Shown piece by piece: positions 6,878 to 15,373 of a DNA stretch of 35,993 nucleotides. Source of the stretch: Myxococcales bacterium (GTDB lineage: Bacteria; Myxococcota; Myxococcia; Myxococcales; JAKAPL01); assembly GCA_021783235.1 (NCBI GenBank), contig JAJXUD010000047.1, positions 1 through 35,993 of the forward strand. Direction: 5' to 3'. The notes under the pieces were generated by a model. It did no database searches, was not told the origin of the DNA, and saw nothing but the letters and a program-made list of their open reading frames with translations. The position numbers and the translations under genes are program-made. Within the stretch, counting starts at the first letter, position 1, and each line of letters opens with the position of its first letter.

Positions 6878-7951
6878 ATGCTCCGGCTCGGCCCGTACGT
6901 GCTGCGAAACCGCTGGATCCTCGCCCCCATGGCCGGGGTCAGCGAGCGGCCGTTCCGCGTCATCGCGCAGCGGCTCGGCGCGGCGCTCTGCCCGACCGAG
7001 CTCGTCTCGAGCGCGGGGCTCGTGCGGGCGAGCGCGCGGACGCGGAAGTACCTGCGGCGCGACCCGGCGGAGCAGCCCTTCGTCGTGCAGCTCTTCGGCG
7101 GCGACCCCGCGCAGATGGCCGAGGCCGCGGCGATGGCGCGCGACGCGGGCGCGGACGCGATCGACGTCAACATGGGCTGCCCCGTCCCCAAGGTGACGAA
7201 GAACGGCGCCGGCTCGGCGCTCCTCTGCCAGCCCGAGCGCGCCGCGGAGATCGTGCGCGCGGTGGCCACGGCCGGGCTGCCCGTCACCGCGAAGATCCGC
7301 TCGGGCTGGGACCAGAGCCGCATCAACGCCGTCGAGGTGGCGCAGGCGCTCGAGGCCGCCGGCGCCGCCTGGGTGGCGATCCACGCCCGCAGCCGGGCGC
7401 AGGGCTACGCGGGGCGGGCCGACTGGTCGCTCATCGCGAAGGTGAAGGCCGCGGTCCAGATCCCCGTCGTGGGCAACGGCGACGTGACGACCCCCGAGGC
7501 GGGGCGGCGGATGGTCGAGGAGACCGGCTGCGACGGCGTGATGATCGGCCGCGGCGCGCTCGGCAATCCCTGGATCTTCCGCGAGCTGTGCGGGGGGCCG
7601 CCGCCCACGGCCGAGGAGCGGCGCGAGCTCGTCCGCGGCCACTTCGACGCCCAGCTCGACTTCGTCGCGGAGACGGCGGGGGAGGGGGCTCGGGCGGCCG
7701 GCGGAGGGGCGGGGGGGCCGCGCGCGAGCGCGAGCCTTCAGGGCGTGCGCCAGTTCCGCAAGCAGCTGCTCTGGTACGCGCACGGCCTGCGCGGCGCCTC
7801 CGCCTTCCGGCAGCGCGCCGTGACCCTGGACGACCCGCGCGAGGTCCGCGCCGCCATCGACGCGTTCTTCGGCGGCGAGGGGAGCGAGCGCGAGGAGCTC
7901 CCGGGGGGCGAGCCCGAGCTCGACCTCGACCTGCGCGGCGCCCTGGGCTGA
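6878..7951 (+). CDS. dusB: tRNA-dihydrouridine synthase B
   Basis: This 357-residue flavoenzyme reduces specific uridines in the tRNA D-loop to dihydrouridine using FMN and NADPH. The N-terminal TIM barrel begins with WILAPMAGVSERPFR. The catalytic cysteine is Cys101 in DVNMGCPVPKVTKNGAGSALL. FMN-phosphate-binding motifs follow (IPVVGNGDVTTPE and DGVMIGRGALGNPWIF). These motifs fit DusB/Nifr3 better than DusA or DusC. An unusual Gly/Ala/Arg-rich insert (AGEGARAAGGGAGGPRASA) sits before the C-terminal helical RNA-binding domain, followed by an acidic tail. The ATG at 6878 starts just before the barrel; a GTG at 6860 would add six residues. The gene converges on the sigma-54 activator, with 16 nt between stops. 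Confidence 0.92.
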   Translation: MLRLGPYVLRNRWILAPMAGVSERPFRVIAQRLGAALCPTELVSSAGLVRASARTRKYLRRDPAEQPFVVQLFGGDPAQMAEAAAMARDAGADAIDVNMGCPVPKVTKNGAGSALLCQPERAAEIVRAVATAGLPVTAKIRSGWDQSRINAVEVAQALEAAGAAWVAIHARSRAQGYAGRADWSLIAKVKAAVQIPVVGNGDVTTPEAGRRMVEETGCDGVMIGRGALGNPWIFRELCGGPPPTAEERRELVRGHFDAQLDFVAETAGEGARAAGGGAGGPRASASLQGVRQFRKQLLWYAHGLRGASAFRQRAVTLDDPREVRAAIDAFFGGEGSEREELPGGEPELDLDLRGALG

Positions 7952-7967
7952 GGGGCCTCCGAGCGGG

Positions 7968-8945
<978 letters not shown>

Positions 8946-8957
8946 GGCAGAGTCTAG

Positions 8958-8992
8958 TGCCGATTCGGCAGGGGACGCAAGCCGATCTGGCG
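8958..8992. promoter_or_regulatory. candidate upstream activator sites: paired dyads 22 bp apart
   Basis: TGCCGATTCGGCA at 8958-8970 is a perfect 6+1+6 dyad. AGCCGATCTGGCG at 8980-8992 matches it at 9 of 13 positions, with centres 22 bp apart, about two helical turns. They lie about 116 and 94 bp upstream of the predicted sigma-54 start, a usual distance for enhancer-binding proteins. They also lie just upstream of the activator's own ATG, which would allow autoregulation. An additional palindrome GCGGCGCGCCGC sits at 8992-9003. Assignment to the adjacent activator is inference. Confidence 0.5.
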
Positions 8993-9053
8993 CGGCGCGC
9001 CGCTTCGGCCGCCTGATCTCGCGCGGTTCCGCTCGAACGGGCGGCCTTCGGGT

Positions 9054-9069
9054 TGGCGCGGTCGATGCA
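9054..9069 (+). promoter_or_regulatory. sigma-54 (-24/-12) promoter of the Ehr operon
   Basis: TGGCGCGGTCGATGCA matches the consensus TGGCACG-N4-TTGCA at 10 of 12 specified positions. The invariant GG (9055-9056) and GC (9067-9068) have the required 10 nt between them. Predicted transcription start is near 9080, leaving a leader of about 50 nt before the ATG at 9130, which has an AGGAGAAGC Shine-Dalgarno. A PspF-like activator gene is adjacent and divergent. Confidence 0.72.
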
Positions 9070-9129
9070 AAGGAACGCCGGGTCACGTTTGTCCGGCCCT
9101 GGGGTCGTGCGTCCAGGCAGAGGAGAAGC

Positions 9130-9837
9130 ATGCAGCTGACGGTGCGGGAGACGGCCTCCTACCTGAACGTCTCCGAGAAGACCATCTACCGCTGGATCCG
9201 GACCGGCGAGCTGCCGGCCTACCGCGTCCACGATCAGTACCGCTTCAACCGGGTGGAGATCCTCGAGTGGGCGGCGGCGAAGCGGATCAACGTCTCGCCG
9301 GACATCTTCGTGGAGCCCGAGAGCGTCGGTCGGCCGCTGCCGAGCCTCGCCGAGGCCTTCCGCACGGGCGGGATCCACTACCGGGTCGGCGGCGAGACCA
9401 AGGAGGAGATCCTCCGCGCCGTCGTCGGCCTCCTGCCCACGCCGGAGGGGCTCGACCGCGAGTTTCTCCTGCGCATGCTGCTCGCGCGCGAGGCGCTCGG
9501 AACGACGGCCCTCGGGCAGGGCATCGCGATCCCCCATCCCCGCAGCCCGATCGTCCTGCCGGGCAGTCGCCCGAGCATCGCGGTCTGCTTCCTCGACCAC
9601 CCCGCGGACTTCGGGGCGCTCGACGGCGAGCCGGTCCACACGCTCCTCGTGATGTCGAGCCCGTCGATCAGGGTCCACCTCCACCTCCTCGCCCGGATCG
9701 CCTGGGCGCTGCGCGGCGAGGGCGTCAGGGCCGCGCTCGCGGCGCGGGCCGATCGCGAGCGGCTGCTCGCGGAGATCGAGCGCGTCGAGCTGGACTCGCC
9801 CGCGCTGCGCCCCCCGGCCGCGCCTCCGGAAGAATAG
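9130..9837 (+). CDS. fused excisionase-type HTH and PTS EIIA (PtsN-like) protein
   Basis: This 235-residue two-domain protein starts with a MerR/excisionase-like HTH at residues 1-52 (LTVRETASYLNVSEKTIYRWIRTGELPAYRV, then FNRVEILEWA). A PTS EIIA domain of the fructose/nitrogen class occupies about residues 70-225. The phosphorylatable histidine is His136 in GQGIAIPHPR. The domain's conserved LDGEPVHTLLVMSSPS and HLHLLARIAW are intact. The likely role is a phosphorylation-responsive regulator or adaptor tying complex expression or activity to PTS/energy state (inference). It is the first gene after the sigma-54 promoter, and its stop TAG abuts the ATG of the HyfB-like gene. No EIIB/EIIC genes are nearby, so sugar transport is unlikely. 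The start is supported by AGGAG just upstream. Confidence 0.87.
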   Translation: MQLTVRETASYLNVSEKTIYRWIRTGELPAYRVHDQYRFNRVEILEWAAAKRINVSPDIFVEPESVGRPLPSLAEAFRTGGIHYRVGGETKEEILRAVVGLLPTPEGLDREFLLRMLLAREALGTTALGQGIAIPHPRSPIVLPGSRPSIAVCFLDHPADFGALDGEPVHTLLVMSSPSIRVHLHLLARIAWALRGEGVRAALAARADRERLLAEIERVELDSPALRPPAAPPEE

Positions 9838-11844
9838 ATGACGCTCTTTCTCCTCGCCGAAGCCGTCCTCGTCGGGGGCGGCGCGGTGGCGTTCGCCGCG
9901 AGCGCCCGGCCGGGCCTCGCCCTGCGCCTCGGCAGCCTCGCCGGCGCGCTGGGATCGGCGCTCGGGCTCTGGGCGGCGCTCGGTGCGCTCGTCGCGCCCG
10001 GCCCCGTCCGGCTGACGATCGAGGGCTTCGGCGCGGCCGGGGCGATCCCGCTGCGGCTCGACGGGCTCGCCGCGTTCTTCCAGCTCCCGGTCTTCGCGCT
10101 CGGCGGCCTCGGCGCCGTCTACGGCCTCGGCTACCTGCGCCACGCCGGGCCGCGGCGCTCGCTCGGCGCCTTCATCCTCGCCTACGACCTCCTCGTCGCG
10201 TCCATGGCGCTCGTCACCGTCGCGGACGGCAGCCTCGTCTTCCTGTTCGGCTGGGAGCTGATGTCGATCTCCTCCTACGTCCTCGTGACCTTCGAGCACG
10301 AGGACGCCCGGGTTCGAGCGGCGGGCCGCATCTACCTCTTCGCCTCGCAGCTCGGCGCCGCCTGCCTCTTCGGCCTGTTTCTCGCGCTCGGCCAGCGCGC
10401 CGGCGGCCTCGACTTCGAGCGGCTCGCGGCGCTGCGGGCCGACGTGGGGCTGCGCGCCTGGCCCTTCGTCGCGCTCGCCGTCGCGGGCTTCGGCGCGAAG
10501 GCGGGCCTCGTTCCGATCCACGTCTGGCTGCCCGAGGCCCACCCGGCCGCCCCGAGCCACGTCTCGGCCCTCATGTCGGGGGCGATGACCGCGATCGGGA
10601 TCTACGGCCTCGTCCGGCTGCTCTGGTTCCTGCCGCCTCCGCCGGTCGCCCTGGGCCTCTTCTTCGCCGCCGTCGGCCTCGGCGGCGCGCTCTTCGCCAT
10701 CGCCCAGGCGATCGGCGAGCGCGACGTCAAGCGGCTGCTCGCCTACTCGACCGTCGAGAACGTCGGCATCGTGGCGCTCGCGCTGGGCGCCGGCCTCGTC
10801 GGCCTCTCCGAGAACGCGCCCGCGCTCTCCGCCCTGGCCTTCACGGGCGCGCTGCTCCACGTCTGGAACCACGCGCTCGCGAAGGGGCTCTTGTTCATGG
10901 GGGCGGGAGCGCTCGCGCAGGCGGCGGGGACGCGCGACGCCGAGCGGATGGGGGGTCTCATCGCCCGGCTCCCGCGGACGGCCTCCCTCTTCATCCTCGG
11001 CGCGGTGGCCCTCGCCGGGCTGCCCCCGCTGAACGGCTTCGTCTCGGAGTGGCTCCTCTACCTCGGCCTCTTCGACGCCGCGGCGGGGCTCCCGCGGGCC
11101 CTCTCGGGCGCGGCCGCGCTCGGGGGCGTCGGGCTCGCCGCCACCGGCGCGTTCGCCGCCATCGCCTTCACGCGCCTCTGCGGCGTCGCGCTGCTCGGAC
11201 AGCCGAGGAGCGAGGCGGCCGCGCGCGCCCGGGAGCCGTCGCCGCTGATGATCGCGCCGATGGCCATCGCCGCCGCGGGCTGCCTCGCCATCGCCCTCGC
11301 TCCAATGCCCTTCGTCCGCCTGATCGCGCCCGTCGCGGCGGCGCTCGCGGGCGTTCCAGCGACGGCGCTCGCGGCGGGGCTCGGGCCGGGCCGGGCCGCC
11401 CTCTCGGGACCTCTGCCGGCGCTGGCCCTCGCGCTCCTGCTCGGCGCGTCGGCGCTCCTCGCGCTGCGATTCCTCCTCGGCCGGCGGGCCGAGCGGCGCC
11501 TCGGCGCCACCTGGGGCTGCGGCTACCCCGCGCCGACCGCCCGCATGCAGTACGGCGCGGCCTCCTTCTCCCAGCTCGCCCTCGAGGCCACGCTCCCGCG
11601 GGCGCTCCGGCCGGCCCGCGTCGAGACGCCGCCGGAGGGGCCGTTCCCCGCCCGCGCCGCGCTGCGCACCGAGCCCTCCGATCCGGCGATGCAGCGGCTC
11701 TTCGCGCCGCTCTTCGCGGCCACCGCCGCCCGCTTCACCCGCCTGCGGGCCCTCCAGGCCGGGCGGCTCGACGTCCAGCTCGTCTATCCGCTCGTCGTGA
11801 TCCTCGCCCTCGCGGCGCTCCTCTGGATCGGCCCGTGGAGCTGA
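9838..11844 (+). CDS. hyfB: HyfB/NuoL-like antiporter subunit 1 of Ehr complex
   Basis: This polytopic inner-membrane protein of 668 residues has roughly 14-16 transmembrane helices. It belongs to the Mrp/NuoL/HyfB ion-translocating family. Key charged residues of the channel are visible: Glu in FLFGWELMSISSYVL (TM5), Lys in GFGAKAGLVPIHVWLPEAHPAAPSH (TM7), and Lys in NHALAKGLLFMGAG (TM8). The C-terminal extension carries ATWGCGYPAPTARMQY followed by a hydrophilic stretch and a last TM helix (YPLVVILALAALLWI). This layout is typical of HyfB/HycC. It would conduct protons or sodium coupled to the peripheral arm. Its stop overlaps the next start by 10 nt. Confidence 0.88.
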   Translation: MTLFLLAEAVLVGGGAVAFAASARPGLALRLGSLAGALGSALGLWAALGALVAPGPVRLTIEGFGAAGAIPLRLDGLAAFFQLPVFALGGLGAVYGLGYLRHAGPRRSLGAFILAYDLLVASMALVTVADGSLVFLFGWELMSISSYVLVTFEHEDARVRAAGRIYLFASQLGAACLFGLFLALGQRAGGLDFERLAALRADVGLRAWPFVALAVAGFGAKAGLVPIHVWLPEAHPAAPSHVSALMSGAMTAIGIYGLVRLLWFLPPPPVALGLFFAAVGLGGALFAIAQAIGERDVKRLLAYSTVENVGIVALALGAGLVGLSENAPALSALAFTGALLHVWNHALAKGLLFMGAGALAQAAGTRDAERMGGLIARLPRTASLFILGAVALAGLPPLNGFVSEWLLYLGLFDAAAGLPRALSGAAALGGVGLAATGAFAAIAFTRLCGVALLGQPRSEAAARAREPSPLMIAPMAIAAAGCLAIALAPMPFVRLIAPVAAALAGVPATALAAGLGPGRAALSGPLPALALALLLGASALLALRFLLGRRAERRLGATWGCGYPAPTARMQYGAASFSQLALEATLPRALRPARVETPPEGPFPARAALRTEPSDPAMQRLFAPLFAATAARFTRLRALQAGRLDVQLVYPLVVILALAALLWIGPWS

Positions 11845-13799
11845 CCCTCGGCCTCGCGGGGGCGGCCGTCGCGCTCGCGTCCGCGAGCGGCCTTCTGGGC
11901 TTCGCCTTCGAACGGCCGGCCGCCCAGCGGATCGCCGCCGCCTCGATGGGCACGGGCGCCGCCTGCGCCTTCGCCGCCGCGGGGCGGGCCTTCGCCTCCG
12001 GGGTCCCGGCGACCATGACCTTCGCCGGCTGGCTCGGCGGCGCCACGCTGCGGCTCGACGGGCTCTCCGCCCTCTTCCTCCTCCCGGTCTTCGCCATCGG
12101 CGCCCTCGCCTCCCTCTATGGCGTCGGCTACTACCCGGTGGCCGAGCTTCGCGGGAAGGCCCGCCGCTGGCAGCTCTTCCACGGCGTCGCCATCGCGGGG
12201 ATGGGGCTGCTCTTGCTCGCCGACGACGCGCTCGTCTTCCTCGTCGCCTGGGAGGCGATGGCGCTCGCGAGCTTCGCGCTCGTGCTCGTCGAGGACGAGC
12301 GGGCAGAGGCCCAGAGGGCGGCGTTCGTCTACCTGGCCGCGACCCACGTGGCGACCCTCGCCCTCTTCGGACTCTTCGCGCTGCTCGCGCGGCCTTCGGG
12401 CTCGTTCTCGTTCGCGTCGCTGGCCGGCGAGCTGCCGGGCTCCCCCTGGCTCCTCGCCCTCCTCGGGCTCGGCTTCGGGGTGAAGGCCGGCGCGATGCCG
12501 CTGCACTTCTGGCTGCCCGACGCCCACGCCGCCGCGCCGAGCCACGTCTCGGCGCTCCTGTCGGGCGTCGTGCTCAAGATGGGCGTCTACGGCCTCTTGC
12601 GGCTGAGCGGGCTCCTCGAGACGCCGGCGAGCTGGGGCTGGGTCGTGCTCGCGGCCGGAGCCACCTCGGCGCTCCTCGGCGTCGTCTTCGCGCTCGCCCA
12701 GCACGATCTCAAGCGGCTGCTCGCCTACCACAGCGTCGAGAACATCGGGATCATCCTCATGGGCGTCGGGCTCGCGCTCCTCGGCCGGACGTACGGCGAG
12801 GGCGCGCTCGTGGCGCTCGGGCTCGGCGGCGCCATCTTCCACGTCCTGAACCACGCGACCTTCAAGTCGCTGCTCTTCTTCGGCGCGGGCGCGGTCCAGC
12901 ACGCGACCGGAAGCCGGCAGCTCGACCGGCTGGGCGGCCTCGCGCGCCGCATGCCCGTGACGGCGCTCTGCTTCCTCGTGGGCGCCGCCGCCATCAGCGG
13001 GCTCCCTCCGCTGAACGGCTTCGCGAGCGAGCTCCTCCTCTACCTCGGCTTCGGCCGTGCGCTCCTGGGCCGCTCGGCGATCGCCTTCGCCGGGCTCGCC
13101 GCGGCGGCGCTGGCGCTCGTCGGAGGGCTCGCCGCCGCCTGCTTCGCGAAGGCCTTCGGCGTGATCTTTCTCGGCTCGCCGCGCGGGCCCGCCGCGGCCG
13201 AGGCGCACGAGGCCAAGGCGACCATGCGGCTCTCGATGGCGATCCTCGCCGCGGCCTGCGCACTCCTCGGCCTCTTCCCGAGCCTGATCCGAGGCGCGCT
13301 CCGCTCGGCCGTGCTCGCCTGGGACCGGCGGCCCGGGGCGCCGCCGGCGGCCTGGGCGGCGCCGTCGGCCGCGCTCGGCTGGCTCGGCGTCGTCGGGCCG
13401 CTGCTCCTCGCCGCGGCGCTGCTCGCCTGGGCGATCCGTAGGGCCGCCGGCCGCGCGCCGTCGCCCACGGTGGCGACCTGGGGCTGCGGCTACCCCGCCC
13501 CGACTCCGCGGATGCAGTACACGAGCAGCTCGTTCGCCGATCTCCTCCTTCGCGCGCTGCCTTGGCCGATCGTGCGCCACGAGCGCTCGGAGCTCTCGGC
13601 CGCGCCGTTCCCGGCCCGTGGCTCCTTCTCGAGCCACGCCGAGGATCCGGTCCTCGACGTCGGCCTCGCGGCGGCCGCCCACGCGTTCGGCGCCGGGGCG
13701 CGCCAGCTCCGGCGCGCCCAGCGCCCCTCGCTCCACGCGAACGTCCTCGTGCTCCTGCTCGTCCTCGTCTCCCTGCTCGCCTGGAGGCTCCGCTGGTGA
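11835..13799 (+). CDS. hyfB: HyfB/NuoL-like antiporter subunit 2 of Ehr complex (tandem paralogue)
   Basis: This 654-residue polytopic membrane protein is paralogous to the preceding gene along its whole length. Channel residues: Glu in FLVAWEAMALASFAL, Lys in GFGVKAGAMPLHFWLPDAHAAAPSH, and Lys in NHATFKSLLFFGAG. It shares the C-terminal module TWGCGYPAPTPRMQY, then APFPARGSF, then a terminal TM helix. The start is GTG at 11835, inside the end of the upstream gene. This gives VELTLGLAGAAVALA, aligned with the start of the first copy. Together with the HyfF-like subunit the complex would have three antiporter-type channels. The end overlaps the next gene by GTGA. Confidence 0.87.
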   Translation: MELTLGLAGAAVALASASGLLGFAFERPAAQRIAAASMGTGAACAFAAAGRAFASGVPATMTFAGWLGGATLRLDGLSALFLLPVFAIGALASLYGVGYYPVAELRGKARRWQLFHGVAIAGMGLLLLADDALVFLVAWEAMALASFALVLVEDERAEAQRAAFVYLAATHVATLALFGLFALLARPSGSFSFASLAGELPGSPWLLALLGLGFGVKAGAMPLHFWLPDAHAAAPSHVSALLSGVVLKMGVYGLLRLSGLLETPASWGWVVLAAGATSALLGVVFALAQHDLKRLLAYHSVENIGIILMGVGLALLGRTYGEGALVALGLGGAIFHVLNHATFKSLLFFGAGAVQHATGSRQLDRLGGLARRMPVTALCFLVGAAAISGLPPLNGFASELLLYLGFGRALLGRSAIAFAGLAAAALALVGGLAAACFAKAFGVIFLGSPRGPAAAEAHEAKATMRLSMAILAAACALLGLFPSLIRGALRSAVLAWDRRPGAPPAAWAAPSAALGWLGVVGPLLLAAALLAWAIRRAAGRAPSPTVATWGCGYPAPTPRMQYTSSSFADLLLRALPWPIVRHERSELSAAPFPARGSFSSHAEDPVLDVGLAAAAHAFGAGARQLRRAQRPSLHANVLVLLLVLVSLLAWRLRW

Positions 13800-14707
13800 T
13801 CCCCGTCGCCCTCGCTCTCGCCCACGCCGCGCTCGCGCTCCTCTGGCCGCCGCTCCTCCTCGGCCTCATCGGCCGCGTGAAGGCCCGGCTCGCGGGGCGC
13901 GTGGGGCCGCCGCTCGTCCAGCCGTACCGCGACCTCCGGAAGCTCCTCCAGAAGGGCTCGGTCTACAGCCGCACGACCAGCTGGCTCTTCCGCGCCGGGC
14001 CCGTCGTCGGCCTGGCCGCGGTCCTCTGCGCCCTGCTGATCTTGCCCGTGGGAGGACGCCCCGGGCCGCTCTCGTTCCCCGGGGACTTCGTCGCCCTGGT
14101 CTACCTGCTCGGCGTCGCGCGCTTCTTCACGGTGCTCGCGGCCCTCGACACGGGCTCGTCGTTCGAGGGGATGGGCGCCGCCCGGGAGGTCACCTTCTCG
14201 AGCCTCGCCGAGCCGGGCCTCTTCTTCTGCCTCCTCGCGCTCGGGCGCATGGCCTCCGGCTGGAGCCTCTCGCGGATGATCTCGCTCGCCCCGGCGAGCC
14301 CGGGGGCGGGGCCGGCGCTCGTCCTCGTCGGGGTCGCCCTCCTCGTCATCGCCCTCGCCGAGAACGCCCGCATCCCGGTCGACGATCCCGCGACTCACCT
14401 CGAGCTGACGATGATCCACGAGGTCATGGTCCTCGATCACGGCGGGCCGGATCTCGCGCTCATCTCCTACGGCGCCGCGCTGAAGCTCTTCGTCTTCCTC
14501 GCCCTGATCGCGGGGCTCGCCCTGCCGCCGGGCCTCGTCGATCCCGGGCTGCGCCTCGTCGCCTTCGCCGCTCTCACCGCCGCCCTCGCCGTCGCGATCG
14601 GGCTCGTCGAGTCGCTGATGGCGCGGCTGCGCCTCGTCAACGTGCCGCAGCTCCTCGTCGGGGCGGCGGTCCTCTCGGGCTTCGGCCTGATCCTGGTTCT
14701 CCGGTGA
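13796..14707 (+). CDS. hyfC: HyfC/HycD (NuoH-like) membrane anchor subunit
   Basis: The product has 303 residues and about eight transmembrane helices, in the NuoH/HyfC/HycD family. This subunit joins the peripheral Fe-S arm to the antiporter modules. Family signatures: KARLAGRVGPPLVQPYRDLRKLLQKGSVYS after the first helix, the acidic loop ENARIPVDDPATHLELTMIHEVMVLDHGGPDLAL, and a final hydrophobic pair of helices. The conserved Glu/Asp loop is the region thought to transmit coupling in complex I relatives. The GTG start overlaps the upstream TGA as GTGA, placing the initiation codon exactly before the first helix. Confidence 0.9.
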   Translation: MIPVALALAHAALALLWPPLLLGLIGRVKARLAGRVGPPLVQPYRDLRKLLQKGSVYSRTTSWLFRAGPVVGLAAVLCALLILPVGGRPGPLSFPGDFVALVYLLGVARFFTVLAALDTGSSFEGMGAAREVTFSSLAEPGLFFCLLALGRMASGWSLSRMISLAPASPGAGPALVLVGVALLVIALAENARIPVDDPATHLELTMIHEVMVLDHGGPDLALISYGAALKLFVFLALIAGLALPPGLVDPGLRLVAFAALTAALAVAIGLVESLMARLRLVNVPQLLVGAAVLSGFGLILVLR

Positions 14708-14712
14708 CGCCC

Positions 14713-15372
14713 ATGCCCGAAGCCGCCATCCGCCTCGTCGACGTGCTCCTCATCCTGATCGTGCTGCTCGATCTCTTCGCCCTGGGCACGAGCCGGATCA
14801 ACGCCATCATCCGCGCGGTCGCGCTCGAGGGCGCGCTGCTCGCCGCCCTGCCGCTCGCGATCGAGGGGGGCCACGGGCTCGGGTCGGTGGCGATCCTCCT
14901 CGCCGCGGGGACGCTCGTCATCAAGGCCATCGTCGTGCCGCGGATGATGCTCTGGGCCATCCGGGAGGCGTCCATCCGGCGGGAGGTCGACCCGCTGCTC
15001 GGCTTCGTGCCGTCGCTCATGCTCGCCGGGGTCGGCATCGGCCTCTCGTTCGCCCTGGCCCGGCAGCTCCCGCTGCGGGGCCTCGGCGCGGCCACCTACC
15101 TGGTCCCCGCCGCGCTCTCGTCCGTCTTCTGCGGGCTGCTCCTCATCGTCACCCGCAAGAAGGCGATCACGCAGGTGGCCGGCTTCCTCGTCCTCGAGAA
15201 CGGGGTCTACCTCGTCGGCCTCCTGCTCGCCTCGGTCATGCCGTGGATGGTCGAGGCGGGGGTGCTGCTCGACCTGTTCGCGGCGATCTTCGTGATGGGA
15301 ATCGTCATCTACCACATCAACCGCGAGTTCTCGTCGATCGACACGGCGAAGCTCACCTCGCTGAAGGACTGA
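14713..15372 (+). CDS. hyfE: HyfE-like (NuoK-related) membrane subunit
   Basis: This hydrophobic protein of 219 residues is very close to E. coli HyfE in length. Visible helices include VLLILIVLLDLFALG, VAILLAAGTLVIKAIVVPRMM (with a membrane Lys), and the NuoK-like C-terminal part ITQVAGFLVLENGVYLVGLLLA with its buried Glu. The C-terminus is MGIVIYHINREFSSIDTAKL, matching the HyfE family ending. The ATG at 14713 is chosen. A GTG at 14704, overlapping the previous stop as GTGA like other junctions here, is equally possible and adds three residues. It supplies the NuoK/NuoJ-equivalent part of the membrane arm. Confidence 0.85.
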   Translation: MPEAAIRLVDVLLILIVLLDLFALGTSRINAIIRAVALEGALLAALPLAIEGGHGLGSVAILLAAGTLVIKAIVVPRMMLWAIREASIRREVDPLLGFVPSLMLAGVGIGLSFALARQLPLRGLGAATYLVPAALSSVFCGLLLIVTRKKAITQVAGFLVLENGVYLVGLLLASVMPWMVEAGVLLDLFAAIFVMGIVIYHINREFSSIDTAKLTSLKD

Positions 15373-15373
15373 C

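Noticed and set aside
9267-11834. Long plus-strand frame preceding the second HyfB-like gene
   Set aside because: It is out of frame with the EIIA and first HyfB genes and Arg/Pro-rich. Only the part from GTG 11835 has membrane-protein composition.
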